Made by a program: the position numbers and the translations under genes. From assembly GCA_905183005.1 (NCBI GenBank), contig CAJJDO010000062.1, positions 128,778 to 192,777 on the forward strand: DNA of 64,000 nt. Direction: 5' to 3'. Positions 25,439-37,267 of this stretch are shown one piece after another. Numbering within the stretch: position 1 is the first letter of the stretch; every line of letters starts with the position of its first letter. The stretch comes from Paramecium pentaurelia (Eukaryota > Ciliophora > Oligohymenophorea > Peniculida > Parameciidae). The notes beneath the pieces were generated by a model. That model had not been told where the DNA came from. It saw only the letters and a list, made by a program, of their open reading frames with translations, and searched no databases.

Positions 25439-25784
25439 ATGATTAGAAAAATTACTATTTTGATCTTGTTAGTATGTGCAATCTGTGTTACAACATTCAT
25501 GTTTTCATTTGCTTCATCAAGTAATTAATAAATAATCTATAATAGCTGATCTGAAATTGAAAAAGGTTCATTTATAAAAAGCCACAGCTAAAGGAGATTG
25601 GGGAAAGGAAAAAAGTAAAGTAACTGGAAAATATTACCCAACTAATTCATATTGTATAAATCAATGTACAGCTGCTGGAGGATAAAATTGTGGTACAAGT
25701 AAAATAGTCTGTTGTGATTCAAGACTTTGTTTTGATAATGAGGAATGTATTGAAGAATTGTATATCGATGGATGCGATTCTTGA
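25439..25784 (+). CDS. Small secreted cysteine-rich protein (tandem copy 2)
   Basis: 106 aa after removal of a 25-nt intron (GTAATT..AATAG) at the same codon position as copy 1, just after the signal peptide (KITILILLVCAICVTTFMFS). Eight cysteines in the mature chain include CINQC and VCCDS. Apart from the signal peptide, the LKLKK start of the mature chain and the cysteine frame, the mature sequences have diverged strongly, which suggests fast evolution of the exposed residues. Confidence 0.85.
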
Positions 25785-26321
25785 TTCATATAAATAATAA
25801 TATTCAATAATATATGCTCTTGTCTTTTATTTATTTTCATTAAAACACAAAAATATATATCTTTATTCTTTTTCGTTTCTTAAATAAATCTTTTTTAACT
25901 ATTTTTTATCTTATTAGAATCAAATGAAATATGATATTATAAATAAGAAACAGAACAAGAAGCATAGTGTATAAATCTAAATTTTTTGATTAAAATGTTG
26001 ATGTCTATTAATATTCATAAATTACTCGAACTTGTTTAATAATAATTATGAGTATCAATTAGAATAGTTTTATTTTATTACCTTAAAATCTTTTCAGATA
26101 TATGAATTTTTAAGTGTATTAGTTATTAATAATAAATAATATTTCATATAATAGTTTTTTATAATAATTAAATTATATTATAGATTAAGTATTAATAAAA
26201 TTAAGTAATATTATATATAACATAAATATTATTATTTATAAAATTTATTTTAATCATAATAATTAAGAAAGAGAAATATATAATTCTACATTTTACACAT
26301 ATAAAATACAGTTAATTAATA
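25785..26321. other. Intergenic, no gene seen
   Basis: About 540 very AT-rich bp between the stop of Cys-rich copy 2 and the stop of the convergent kinase gene. No supported frame. Confidence 0.55.
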
Positions 26322-27471
26322 TCATTGAAATTGTTAATTTTCATCTCCAATTTATAAAGAAGAAAGGTCAGAAAAAATAGATTTTTAGTCTTCCCTTTCA
26401 ACTTAAGGTATAGACTCATCTTATTATGGTATTGCTTTAGGTTCTTCAATCTATGTTATTTCAATTCTAGTGCTCTTTAAAGATTTCTTAGGTGATTTAA
26501 TTTATAAAAAAGGATGATTTAATAATTCTTTAGCTTTCTTTCTTTACTTTGGTTCATATTATAAACAACATTCAAGAAATCCTCTTAAATTATCAGAAAT
26601 ATTTATTGGAATTGGTGGAGGACATTTCTTTGATGAAATAGAGAATAAAGCTTATAATGGGCTATCAAAATGTCCCCAAGGAGGAAGAGCAGTCAACATT
26701 TCTAAGACTACACATCCTAAACTCCAAATATCAGAATATCTTCCAGATTCTTATTAATTTAATACTTCAGGAGCCATCCAATTAGGAGTTCCTTTTAATG
26801 AATAAGATTATTATCCTATTAAACTGCAACCAAAATCAGCTAATTTACACATTCCTCTTGTGTCCACAATAATATTTGCTCCTTTAATGTCTCTATGAAT
26901 TATTTTTTTTGAATGCAAATAAATTAAGCCTTAGAGTATGTCTCTTGTATATTTTTGGATCACACTTTCAGTCAACTTACCAAATTTTTTAAGTATCTAT
27001 GCAATTGACCCACCTAGGTTCTATTGAGTTATAATTACCCCCAGCATATTCAAGAAATATACTTAAATGAGTACCATCATTAGTACAACCATAATATTCA
27101 ACAATATTGGGATGTTTTAATAAACTCAATACCTAAATTTCTTTATAAAATGAGTTTAAAGACTCTTTGTCAACAAGAAATATTTCAATCTATTTAACAG
27201 CAAATACACGTCCTGTTTATTAATCAAATCCTTAATAAACAACACCAAAGGAACCTTACCCTAAAAATACTCCTTTTTTCCAAGACTTAATTGTAACTGG
27301 TTCTTTCTGAATAGTTACTTTCTCTTCACAATCAGAATCATACTCATCTGAATTATTGTTAATTATAGTTCGTTATTTTAATGATAATGTTAAGGCAGTT
27401 GGCTATTGTTGGACTTTGCAAGGAGCATCTTTCTTAAAATATTTGCATAATTAAGTAATATATTATCCCAT
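26322..27471 (-). CDS. MAP3K (MEKK/STE11)-type protein kinase
   Basis: 374 aa with one 25-nt intron (GTAATT..CCTAG) in the kinase domain. N-terminus MGQYIT fits an N-myristoylation signal. Kinase domain about residues 65-325: glycine loop GQGSFGVVYQG, VAIK-like FAVKQIE, GGSIAQILKKFGKL, catalytic HRDIKGAN, DFG as LADFGCS, and GTPNWMAPEVL followed by SDIWSLGC; these wordings are characteristic of MAP3Ks. All catalytic residues are present. The C-terminal 50 residues are acidic and Gln-rich. Likely a membrane-tethered kinase that phosphorylates a MAP2K. Confidence 0.94.
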
Positions 27472-27717
27472 AATTAATAATATCATTCATAATATTAGAG
27501 ATTATTTCATTTATTTATAAAAAGTAATCTAACAAGTCTTTAAATTACATTAATACTCATAATAATAATAGACCAGAAAATATAAATCCAAAAGAAACTT
27601 ATTTCAAACATAAAGTAATCAAATTATATTATTTTCAATTATATATTTGCGACAAAATTTTAATCTAATTCTAGAAATGAGATTTGTTAGTGGATAAAAT
27701 ATGATTTTATCAAATAC
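27472..27717. promoter_or_regulatory. Presumed promoter of the MAP3K gene
   Basis: 246 bp between the MAP3K start and the stop of the upstream orphan, same strand. No element recognised. Confidence 0.3.
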
Positions 27718-28254
27718 TCAACCGTGATACTTTTTAGATATTTTGAAAGGATGTCGAAATCGATGTTTGATATTTGATCCTGCTATTAGACCATCATCTT
27801 ATTTATAAAAAGTTGGTTCTATTTCTGGATAGGGATAATTCTTATCTCCTAAAAAATGAACAGGAATCCTTAGATTAACTAAAAATTCTTACTAATTTCT
27901 CTTCTTTTCTAATGTAGGTACTCGAGATTTTCTTTACATTATATCCTCTAGGCTAACCAATCCTTCAGTTTCTTTATTTGCTTAAATAAAGGTTCGTTTT
28001 CCTATTGATAAATCTTCATGATGTTTGCTTTCTTTTGAGAGACAATGCTTTTTTTATTTTTCTATTTCAAAATATAAATCTAGATTACCCAACTGATCAG
28101 ATGGACCAACAAACCAATCTAATCTTGTCATTCTTTTGTCAGAATTACTAGGTGTCAAACTAGGAAATCCTCCTAATTCAACACTTGGCTTAAATTTAAA
28201 CTGAAACCGCCCTGTTGAACTAGCTTAATAAAATTGCGATTTAGTGTTAAACAT
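27718..28254 (-). CDS. 178-aa protein of unknown family
   Basis: Single exon, ATG 28254 to TGA 27718-27720. The chain is basic and polar with scattered Phe/Pro (GRFQFKFKPSVELGGFPSL, RIPVHFLGDKNYPYPE). It has no signal peptide, no membrane segment and no recognised domain. It could be a small ciliary or microtubule-associated protein, since such Pro/Phe/Lys-rich short proteins are common there, but I cannot support it. Codon content and length are convincing for a real gene. Confidence 0.75.
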
Positions 28255-29032
28255 TTTTTTTGTTTATAATTAAATTAATAAGTAATTATTGATAAATCTA
28301 CAAATATTAAGTATTTTTCAAAGCAAATAAATTAAAAAATTGTGTGTCATTAAATGATGATGAAAAACTAAGTGTAATCATTAAATAGTATAATTTAAAT
28401 GTATTAAATATATGTTTTTATTCTAATTATTTTATTTTATTAACTACATCTTCTTGTTTACATAAGAAAACTTAGGTTAATTGTAAAGATAAACTTGTAA
28501 TAAATATTGATTTTAATAGTGAATTAAAAAATAGAATTTATTAGTATTTGTTCTATTAAATAAAAATTCTATATTTATATAATAAAAATTTAGAAGAATT
28601 ATTTATTATCTTATTTAAATAATAAATAATTCTTAAAATAGGATCATATTAAATAATAAGATATAAAAAAGTTATATTTTTTAGAGTCTTACTTTAATTT
28701 TTAATTGAAGATTTTAAATTTAAAGTATAATGAACAAGGATTAGATTAAAAATTTTATCTATTTAAAAATAATTAGATCATATTTTTATAGATTTCTAAA
28801 GATTAATAAAAATGCCGATTTCTAATAAACAATTTAACTTGAAATGTTATATATCTATATTTTTAATTAAATTGAATAAAGATCACAATATTTGTTATAA
28901 TGATTGATTTTACATAATTTTTTCGGTTTATTATGATTAGATTAAGAAATGAATAATTATCTAGAGTTATGATAATAACTAGAAATTGATGGAACATTAT
29001 ATTATTATTTATATTTTTTCAGTTGATTATAG
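28255..29032. other. Intergenic, no gene seen
   Basis: About 780 bp, among the most AT-rich stretches of the window, between two divergent genes (178-aa orphan, minus; ankyrin-anoctamin, plus). It should hold both promoters. Confidence 0.5.
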
Positions 29033-32000
29033 ATGCATTTGTTTAGCCATGATGAAATTAATTTATTGGAGGTATCCAAATAGAGGATTGCTAGGCCGCA
29101 TAAGATGGATAGTTAGAGTTCATAAGCAAACAGTTAATTTCTTTGTCATCAAAACAGTTATAGGACGCCTGTAAAAAGACAGATTATTATGGTAGAAACG
29201 CTTTGCATTATGTAATTGGAATACTAAAATAGGCTGCTTACAGAGGACATTATGATGTAGTTGAATATTTTCTTGATTTATAGTGTATAAACATAAATTC
29301 GAAAGATAATAAAGGTAGGACTTAAATTATATGTTTAAGGTAATACAGCTTTAATGCTTGCTTGTGTTAGAGGATATAATTAAGATATCACAAGTCTTAA
29401 AAAAGGTTCTAAATTTGAAATATGTTCACTACTTTTAGAAAGAGGTGCATCTCTTTAAGAATTCAAGAAATAAGGGATAAATAACCCTTTGCATTGGACT
29501 TGTTTTTTTGGAGACTTAAAAACAACAAAATTATTGATGTTTGTAGAACCTAGTTTAAGTAATTGAATGAATTGAGATTCTAGTGTTGTATTCAAATGAT
29601 AGAGATTAGTTTCCAATAGATTTAGCTTTGAGAAGAGGGAAAGAGATAGATGATAGAGAGGAAGATGAAAAGGTGTTGGAATTCATGATATTGAAGTTCT
29701 TAGCTTAATATTTGGATAATGATGAACATAAAAAGAAGTTGGAATTATCATTAGATGAGCATGAATCATATAGATATTTATAATAGAGTGACTTTAATAT
29801 TAAATCATCGAAGTAATTAGCTTAAGTAGGACTTCGATATTTATTTTGGGCAAGTACTTTGGGAAGATTGGATCTTGTGGAACATTTAATTAGTTGTAGA
29901 TATTCTCCATTTGAACCATCTTATAAAGGGAGAAATGCATTACATGCAGCAGTTTATCATAATAAAAAAGAATTGGTTGAATATTATTTGGAATCAGAAG
30001 CTGTAAAGGAATTTCGAGTTGGGAATGTGATAAATAGAATGACTAAAGATAAACCATAGACAGCTTTACATGTAGCTGTTGAGAGAGGACATATTGATAT
30101 AGTAAAAACATTAATAAAGAAAGGAGCAGATCCTAATTATTACAATTTTCGTAATCATAGAGCTTTTGATTAATCAAGATTTACAGAGATAAAACATTTG
30201 AAAAGGGAATTATTGAATAACTCTGAAAAGAATTATTTAAGATCAGGATATAATCATGTATTAGTAGGATGGCAAAGATCAAAAAATTAATTGTTAGAAT
30301 AATAATTTTACAATATATAATAAAAAAAGAATGTTGAGAAAGGAATGTTTAAATATTTGCCAATAGAATCTTTTGATAAATAATATACATATTATTGTTT
30401 AAAGGTTGATGAAAAGCTTAAAAATTTAATAGCTGATGAAACTAAAATGATGATATATAATTCAAGAGAATCTTATATATGTCCATTCAATATTCAAATT
30501 TAAGAATAATTTGAAAATTTTCATCATATTCATGACTAATAAATATTATAGACTTTATTATATGATGAATTCGATATTGATTAATTTATTAATGATGGTC
30601 TATTAATTGAATAATATCCTATACATGATGAAGAAGAGAAAGAATTGATTTTAAAATTTTGGAGAAATGAAAGATTTCACATTTTATTTGAACCATTTTA
30701 ATTAAAAAAATCATAAAGTAGAACATTTAGTGCTTTATCTTCTTACTTTGGTGCAGAAGTAGGAATGTTTTTTGTATTCTTATGTTTTTTTACTACATGG
30801 CTATTTTTACCTGCTATACCAGGATTATTAATTGGGATATTTCATTTCATTAATGGAGATTCTATAAATGGTATAGCTCCAATCTATACATTATGTATGG
30901 CTGTTTGGGCAACAATATTTTTTGAGTTTTGGAAGAGAAAATAAAGTGAAACTATGTACAATTTTGATATGCATGTTACTGAAGAATAAAGAAGGATGAT
31001 TCCTTAATATAAAGGAGCTTTTATTATTGAAGATGTAACTCATACTATTGAAATTATGGACACAAGGAATGTATAATGGAAGTATTTTAAATCAAATTGT
31101 CCTTTAGTTATTATGGCTATACTCTTTATTGGTGGAGAACAATTTGGATATTATTATCTCAAATAAATAAATGAGGGAGAATAGTTTTATGATTCTTTAT
31201 GGGCATGTGTTCTAGCATTATCAATACTTGTTACAAATGAGATCTTTAATTTTTGTGCTAAACATACATTAAATTATGAAAATCATTAATATCAAGATGA
31301 AAGAGAAAATGTATACATTTTAAAAGTGTTTGCATTTACTTTTTTGAATTCATTTGGACGATTATTTTATAGAAGTTTAATTAGACCTGATTCTGAAGAA
31401 TTAGATTTATTAAGTATATCATTCACTATAACTTGGTCAATTGTACATTTAATAAGATATACATTATATCCTTTAATATCTTTTGCTTTTATAAAGATTA
31501 AATTTAATTGGGATTTCAACAAATACAAATAAACCAATTCAAAATAATTGGCTGTAGCTTAAAGAATAAGTGTTTATGATACTGAAACTAGTGCCATTAA
31601 TAAATCAATAGATAAAGGATTATCTTCTTAATACTTTCTATCTTAAATTGAATTAAATAGAAGAATGATTGATCCTCCAAATCATGTAGAATAATTTACT
31701 TATTTTGTATATCATGATATTAATTATAGATGACTCAATTTTGTATGGCCACTATGTTTAGTGCAGGATCTTAAATAATTCCTATTGCAATTTTAATCTT
31801 TAATATTCTCAATATAGAGGGTCTTCTTTATGGTTATAGAAAATTTGTTAAGAGACCATTAGCAGAACCAAAAAAGAGTATAGGTGTTTGGAATGATATC
31901 CTACAATTAGTTGGATATATTGGAATCGTATCAAATTGTTTATCAATTTATTAAGCTAATTAGAAATAATTAAATACTTTAATTGGAGAAGATCCAGATA

Positions 32001-32246
32001 CTTCCAATGATTAAAACAATGTATAAATAATAATATATTAATTAGCTTGGACTTCGGAATTTTCTATTTCTTATAGTAGCTGAACATATTGTTATTGGAA
32101 TCAAATTTGTAATAGAAGGAGTAATTCCAGATGAGCCTGAATGGGTTGAGTTGATATTAAAAAGAGAAGAATTCTTATCTGATAAGAATAAGATAAAAAA
32201 GGGGGAATAGTGTAAAGCTATTGAAATAAAAACAAAAAAAGAATGA
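29033..32246 (+). CDS. Ankyrin repeats fused to anoctamin (TMEM16) membrane protein
   Basis: 1,023 aa with six introns of 21-25 nt; the spliced length is a multiple of three. The start ATG 29033 depends on a 23-nt intron (GTATCC..GCTAG) that joins INLLE to AAQDGQLE. Residues 10-350 hold ankyrin repeats (GRNALHYAAYRGHYDVVEYF, NTALMLACVRG, TALHVAVERGHIDIVKTLI). From about 430 the anoctamin part follows: IHDEEEKE, YFGAEVGMFFVFLCFF, WATIFFEFWKRKQ, several membrane helices, and the C-terminal signature GIKFVIEGVIPDEPE with a charged end. Anoctamins are Ca2+-activated chloride channels or lipid scramblases; the Ca2+ sites in TM6-8 were not checked residue by residue. The N-terminal ankyrins probably serve as a protein-docking or tension module. 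Confidence 0.92.
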
Positions 32247-32307
32247 ACAAACTTTTTTATATATATAATTAATTTAACTGATGAATAGTAAAACAAACTT
32301 AAGATAA

Positions 32308-33990
32308 ATGATATCAAAAAGAACACCTTTAAATGAAAGAGTAAATAGAAACCCTTATGATTAAGAAGTTAAATATACTAATAAATCATTTACTTCTGGT
32401 AAAAAATAATCAGCTAATAAAATAAACTCAATCATAAGTGACATGCTATCAAAACGTTAAAGTTCTTAAGATATCTAAAATCCAAAAGCCTCTTTGATTA
32501 GATTAGATACTAGTAATCAAAATACATCATAAAGATCTGTTTCACCTACTAAGCTTTACTAAATGCCTGAATCACTTAAAAAAATATATAATTAAATCCA
32601 TCAAAAATTTGCTGATACATCTAATTAAAAAAATCCCAATAAACAAAAATCAAAATTTCTTAAATAAAGAACAGAAGAATCAAAATTTTCAACATAATGT
32701 ACACCCACTTCAGATTATACTGAATAATATTTAATAAATTTAGTCAATTAAGAAGAATGTGTATTTACTATTTTAGCTGTTGTTACTAGATAAAGAAAAG
32801 TAATAAAATTATGTTAAAACTTTTTGAATGCTATTCCTTAATCATAAGGAGATTGTAAAGATATTATATAATAGAAAATTGTTTGTAAATAAATGTTATT
32901 AGAAAGAATGGGAATCTTTGTAATTATGCTCTAAGCATTAACAGAAAATTATGATGATGAATTATAACATATTAAGAATCTATTACTTTATATTCATAGT
33001 GGTATGGTAATTTACTTAGAGTTTTTAATTAAATAAAATCTAACAGAAGATTAAAAGAATATTCTATAAAATAGACTAAGTAAAATATAATAAAATAGAA
33101 AATCTAATAAATCAATTTAAGATATTACTTAATTAAAGAAACATGCTAATGTTGTTCATTCTTTATTAATATTATTGTAATATTTTGAATTATTATTGTA
33201 GTATAGAAAATTCTAATGATTTAAAGTGTGCAAGACTTGAGAAATTATTATTAAATATTGATTAGATTTCATTATAATAAGGAACTATGTTAATCAAATA
33301 ATAATTTGATAAAGTTATTTTGGAAATCAATAAAATGAGATAAATTATGGATACAAATGAAACTGAAAAGACTCTTGAATAAGAAGAAATAGAAAAACAT
33401 TTGGAACTTAAAATACCTTACTTGCCAAAATATAATGGTTATACTTTAGTAATTGATTTAGATGAAACTTTAGTTCATTATTAAGAAGTATTTTTATATG
33501 ATTGATCAAGTTAGTTGATGATGGTTAATTCTTAGTTAGACCATATGCTGAATAATTTTTAATAGAAATGAGTAAATATTATGAAATAGTAATATTCACA
33601 GCAGCCTTATAAGATTATGCAGATTTCATTCTAGATTTAATTGATAAAAGCAACATTATTTCTCATAGATTATATAGATAGCATACTACATTAATAGATG
33701 GAACACATGTTAAAGATTTAACATTTGTAGGTAGAGATTTAAATACTACTATAATTATTGATAATATGGCTGAGAATTTCTAGCATTAACCAGAAAATGG
33801 TATTTGTATTTAAAGTTGGTATGGTGAAGAGGATGATAGAGCTTTATATTAATTAGCTCCAATTTTATCATAAATAGTTATTAAAAAATGTAAAGATATT
33901 AGAAATGCTTTGAGATGCTTGAGAAATCAAATGTTAGAGAACATAGAAAATGGAATTGAGGATCCTCATTTACATTTATCATTGAATTGA
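32308..33990 (+). CDS. FCP1/SCP-type (NIF/dullard-like) HAD phosphatase
   Basis: 544 aa after removal of two introns (25 nt near 33178 and 23 nt near 33486); length a multiple of three. Residues 1-330 are a Ser/Lys/Gln/Asn-rich extension without a clear domain. The C-terminal domain (about 360-540) carries the DXDX(T/V) motif as VIDLDETLVHY, then LVRPYAEQFL, IVIFTAALQDYAD and IIIDNMAENF, which together define the CTD small phosphatase family. It dephosphorylates Ser/Thr, classically the RNA polymerase II tail or SMAD/lipin-type targets. Catalytic aspartates are intact. It lies 61 bp after the anoctamin gene in the same orientation. Confidence 0.94.
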
Positions 33991-34058
33991 TATTCGTTAT
34001 GATATAATTTAAAATAATTAACTTTTATATTCTGTAATATTAATATTCTAAATTAGTT

Positions 34059-35354
34059 ATGAACATGTTATGCTGTTTATTCTTTTAGATTTCATTTGTT
34101 GTTAATAGTCTAATAAAGGAATTTCAAGCAAGTTAGAATTATTTACTTATTGAAATATTCAGTGAGGATTGGATTGATATGAAAATTGAGGTTGCAGAAA
34201 ACTAAGTTATAATGAATGAAGTAACATAAGAAAGTACTCAATATCTAAATATGTATTACAAACTCAAAATTGGATCATAATATAAATTGGATATTTTTGT
34301 TATGCCAGATAATAATTATACTATTACTGAGGTCCCTTTTAAAAGTTGTCCAAATAATTGTTCGAATAAAGGAGATTGTTAAAACCTACAATGTCGTTGT
34401 TAAGTTATGACTGCAGGGTATATTTTATTGATGTAAATTTAGAGATAGATGCTAATTTGAAGTAATTCAACTCTATAATAGGACCCAATTTTCTGAAAGT
34501 CTTAAATCTCATTAAACATTAATTATTGCAGTCTTTTATTTACAAGATCAATTAATAGATGATTAGGAGTAATAGTTTATAAAATTTTGAGTTAGACAAG
34601 AAATCTCTAAATTTAGTCATCCTCTACTATAGATTCAAAAATTTATTTACTTTAACCATTTCAATATCCAGGATCAAACTTAATAGAAGATAAACTTATC
34701 TATGATGGATTATTGACATCAAATCCATAAGAAATTGATTACTCTAATAAATTTAAAAAGTATCATATTTAAGCCAGTTATTACTCATTTGTTTTAGTAT
34801 TAAAAAACATGAAATCCTAATCATAAGATATGGTACTCAAATATCAATTATTGGATAATGATTAAAAGTTTTAAGATTTTATTTTGGTAGCTATTCTTAG
34901 TGTAATATCATTCATTATATTGTTGATTATAATTTATATAGTTAGAAGAAGATGTTAATATTTATCATCTACTAAAACTAAAGAAAATCAAGAGGAATAA
35001 TCAGATAATATTGTTATTTAATTAATGCCTATAGTAAATCCAGTCAAAGATTTAGATTGTGTAATTTGTTTAGATCCATTAGATAACAGATTATGTAGAT
35101 AAACTCCATGCAAACATATCATGCATGATAATTGTTTAAAATAATGGATTTAAAAATAATTAACATGTCCAATGTGTAGAGAAACATTGAATGATATAGA
35201 ATATGTACCTAGAGCATTTAAATCAAGAAACTAAACATCAAATACTTTTATTCTCAGTCACTAAGGTCAATCTGTTGTATAAAGTGACCGTAATTCAGTT
35301 CGTTCTATGATCATTACTCGAACCAGATAAAGCAGATTGGCTGTTTTTTAATGA
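34059..35354 (+). CDS. Membrane RING-H2 E3 ligase with extracellular EGF-like module
   Basis: Roughly 410 aa; several small introns (one of 25 nt near 34411) are needed and the middle ones are not fully fixed. Order: hydrophobic start (LCCLFFQISFVVNS) as signal peptide; lumenal region; EGF-like module CPNNCSNKGDCQNLQCRC (about 105-125); more lumenal sequence; a single membrane helix (ILVAILSVISFIILLIIIYIV); basic stop-transfer RRR; and a cytosolic RING-H2 domain CVICLDPLDN..CKHIMHDNCLKQW..CPMC. All eight zinc ligands are visible. A Ser/Arg-rich tail ends the protein. It resembles PA-TM-RING type ligases of endosomes in topology, though I see no clear PA domain. Start ATG 34059, with in-frame ATG 34065. 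Confidence 0.88.
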
Positions 35355-35552
35355 AAAATGAGTATTATCATTAATCCTCTTTAATTATTATTAAATTAAT
35401 TTGCTTTATTCATATATCAAACTATCAATCAATTTATTAGAATCATTGAATTGAATTGATTTCTAGATAATTTATAAATAATTAGATGACATATACATAA
35501 TAATAATAATAATTTATAAATAAAACATAAAAAAAATTAAAATCTATTTTTA

Positions 35553-36107
35553 ATGCCTCCTAAAGTCGACCCAAATGAAGTTAGATTGATTAATATTAAA
35601 GTCTTTGGAGGAGAAGGTGGACCTGCATCAACTCTTGCTCCTAAATTGGGTCCTCTTGGACTTGTAATTATAATTGCATAAAATAAAAATAGAATCCTAA
35701 ATAAGTTGGTGATAAAATTATTGCTGAAAGTGGAAAATGGAAAGGTATTAGAGTTATGGTCAATTTGAGATGTCAAAATAGAAATGCAGATGTTACAGTC
35801 ATTCCTACTTCAAGTGCATTACTAATCAAAGAAATTGGAGTATAAAATATTCATAAATTAATTTATTAAGGGTTATGAAAGGGACAGAAAGAAAACAAAA
35901 AATGTTAAACATAATGGAAATTTAACACTCGAATAAGTCATTAAAGTTGCTAGAGCTATTGAAGATAAATCTCTTGCTAAAACCTTTACAGGAACAGTCA
36001 AATAAGTATTAGGTACTGCATAATCTCTTGGTGCTACAGTTGATGGATAACCAGTTAAAACAATAATTGGAAGAATTAATTCTGGTGAACTTAAAGTTGA
36101 AAAATGA
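35553..36107 (+). CDS. RPL12: Cytosolic ribosomal protein uL11 (L12)
   Basis: 164 aa, almost exactly the length of RPL12 in other eukaryotes, after removal of a 29-nt (GTAATT..AATAG) and a 31-nt intron with AAG acceptor. Begins PPKVDPNEVRLINIKVFGGE and contains GGPASTLAPKLGPLGL, the rRNA-binding N-domain loop of the family, then KWKGIRVMVNL, SALLIKEIGG, and the C-terminal RNA-binding domain ending GRINSGELKVEK. It binds the GTPase-associated centre of the large subunit rRNA. Codon choice is more regular than in neighbours, as expected for a highly expressed gene. Confidence 0.97.
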
Positions 36108-36547
36108 TAATAAAAATTAATTATTTCATTATATGCAAAAATTAATAAAATTTGTGGTGGGTTATAAATATTTTATATTTTCTATAATTAGAATCAATTA
36201 TTTCTGATTCTTATTTTAATAATTGATACAAATTTCTGTATATTAATAATATTGATTTACTTGTAATCAATGTTAATTTTATAAATTATAATATGATTGT
36301 ATTAAGAGTTAATAGAAAATTTTAACTAGTGATTTAAATAATTATTTTGTTAAATTTTGTAATTCTAATTTTAAATTTCATTCACGAACAAAGAAATACT
36401 AAATAATAATTATATAATCTCATCATTATCAAAGATTAAACTTTTCCAAATTTATTTCAGAATTAAATAATTATTCTTTTATTAATGAATAATAAGAATT
36501 AGAAATTAAATGATTTGTTAATTTTTATGAATAATCTAATAGCAAGT
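36108..36547. other. Intergenic between convergent genes
   Basis: 440 bp between the RPL12 stop and the HTH gene stop; AT-rich, no supported frame. Confidence 0.5.
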
Positions 36548-37267
36548 TCACATTTTCATTAATTCATATTATTCATGTAATTTTTTCACAATAATTGACT
36601 TGCTATCTCCATCTTTTGCCAAATCCTCTTAATTTTCTGAGAATAAGCCAAAAAAAGATCTAAAATTGTTATTCATTTTGAAATTGGCTTATTCTCTCCT
36701 ACTAGAATGTGATAAAAGTTTTAAGGAAGAAAACTATTCGCTGGGATATTCTTACTATGTAATGAGATTCACTTCTCTATTAAAAGTATCTAATGATGTG
36801 GCATTATCCAGAAGGCTAATTATTTTGTGTTTGTTTTATTCTAAATTTTTTTTGATGGCTTATTCATGACAAGTTGATAATTTGAATTGCCCTTCTTCTA
36901 TTATTTAATGCTAAGATTCTTATGAATCCATACTAATTTTAGTCAAGTTTCCTTGTCTGCATTATATATATATATATATACATATCATCAACTACAAACA
37001 ATATTATTCCAAAGGTTAAATTCAAAATCTTATCCCTTTTTGCTTTCTTATTTATCCTACCTTGTTTTTTATAAACTGAATATATCGCTTTTATTGTTGA
37101 GGCATTGTGACCTGTTATCATAGAAACCTTGACAATATCACATAAAATTTTACATGTGAAGTAGAGTATTTGTATTCTTCAATATAATTTATTATTAAAG
37201 CTCTCTCAGAAGAGCTTATACTTTTATATTTTGATCTTGAGGCTTTCTATATTTTTATTTTCATCAT
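36548..37267 (-). CDS. HTH (transposase-like DNA-binding) protein
   Basis: 222 aa with two introns: 26 nt (GTAAAA..GTCAAG) near residue 40 and 25 nt at 36957-36981, which consists almost entirely of TA repeats. Spliced length is a multiple of three. Residues 15-75 (SSERALIINYIEEYKYSTSH, ITGHNASTIKAIYSVYKKQG, then RINKKAKRDK) look like a homeodomain-like helix-turn-helix plus the basic linker seen in Tc1/mariner- and IS630-type transposases. The rest (GQFKLSTCHEQAIKKNLEQN, EEYPSEQF-like QEYPSEQFSSLKLL) shows no DDE catalytic core. Probably a domesticated DNA-binding protein rather than an active element; I believe it belongs to a ciliate-expanded HTH family. ATG 37267 or 37264. Confidence 0.72.
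36639..36696. repeat. Perfect 13-bp inverted repeat inside the HTH gene
   Basis: Arms GAGAATAAGCCAA (36639-36651) and TTGGCTTATTCTC (36684-36696) with a 32-bp loop. It lies in the coding part for the C-terminal tail. Confidence 0.8.

Noticed and set aside
28986..29174. Plus-strand frame at the head of the ankyrin-anoctamin gene
   Set aside because: Out of frame with the ankyrin repeats and rich in Arg/Val/Ile; the 23-nt intron model from ATG 29033 explains the region better.
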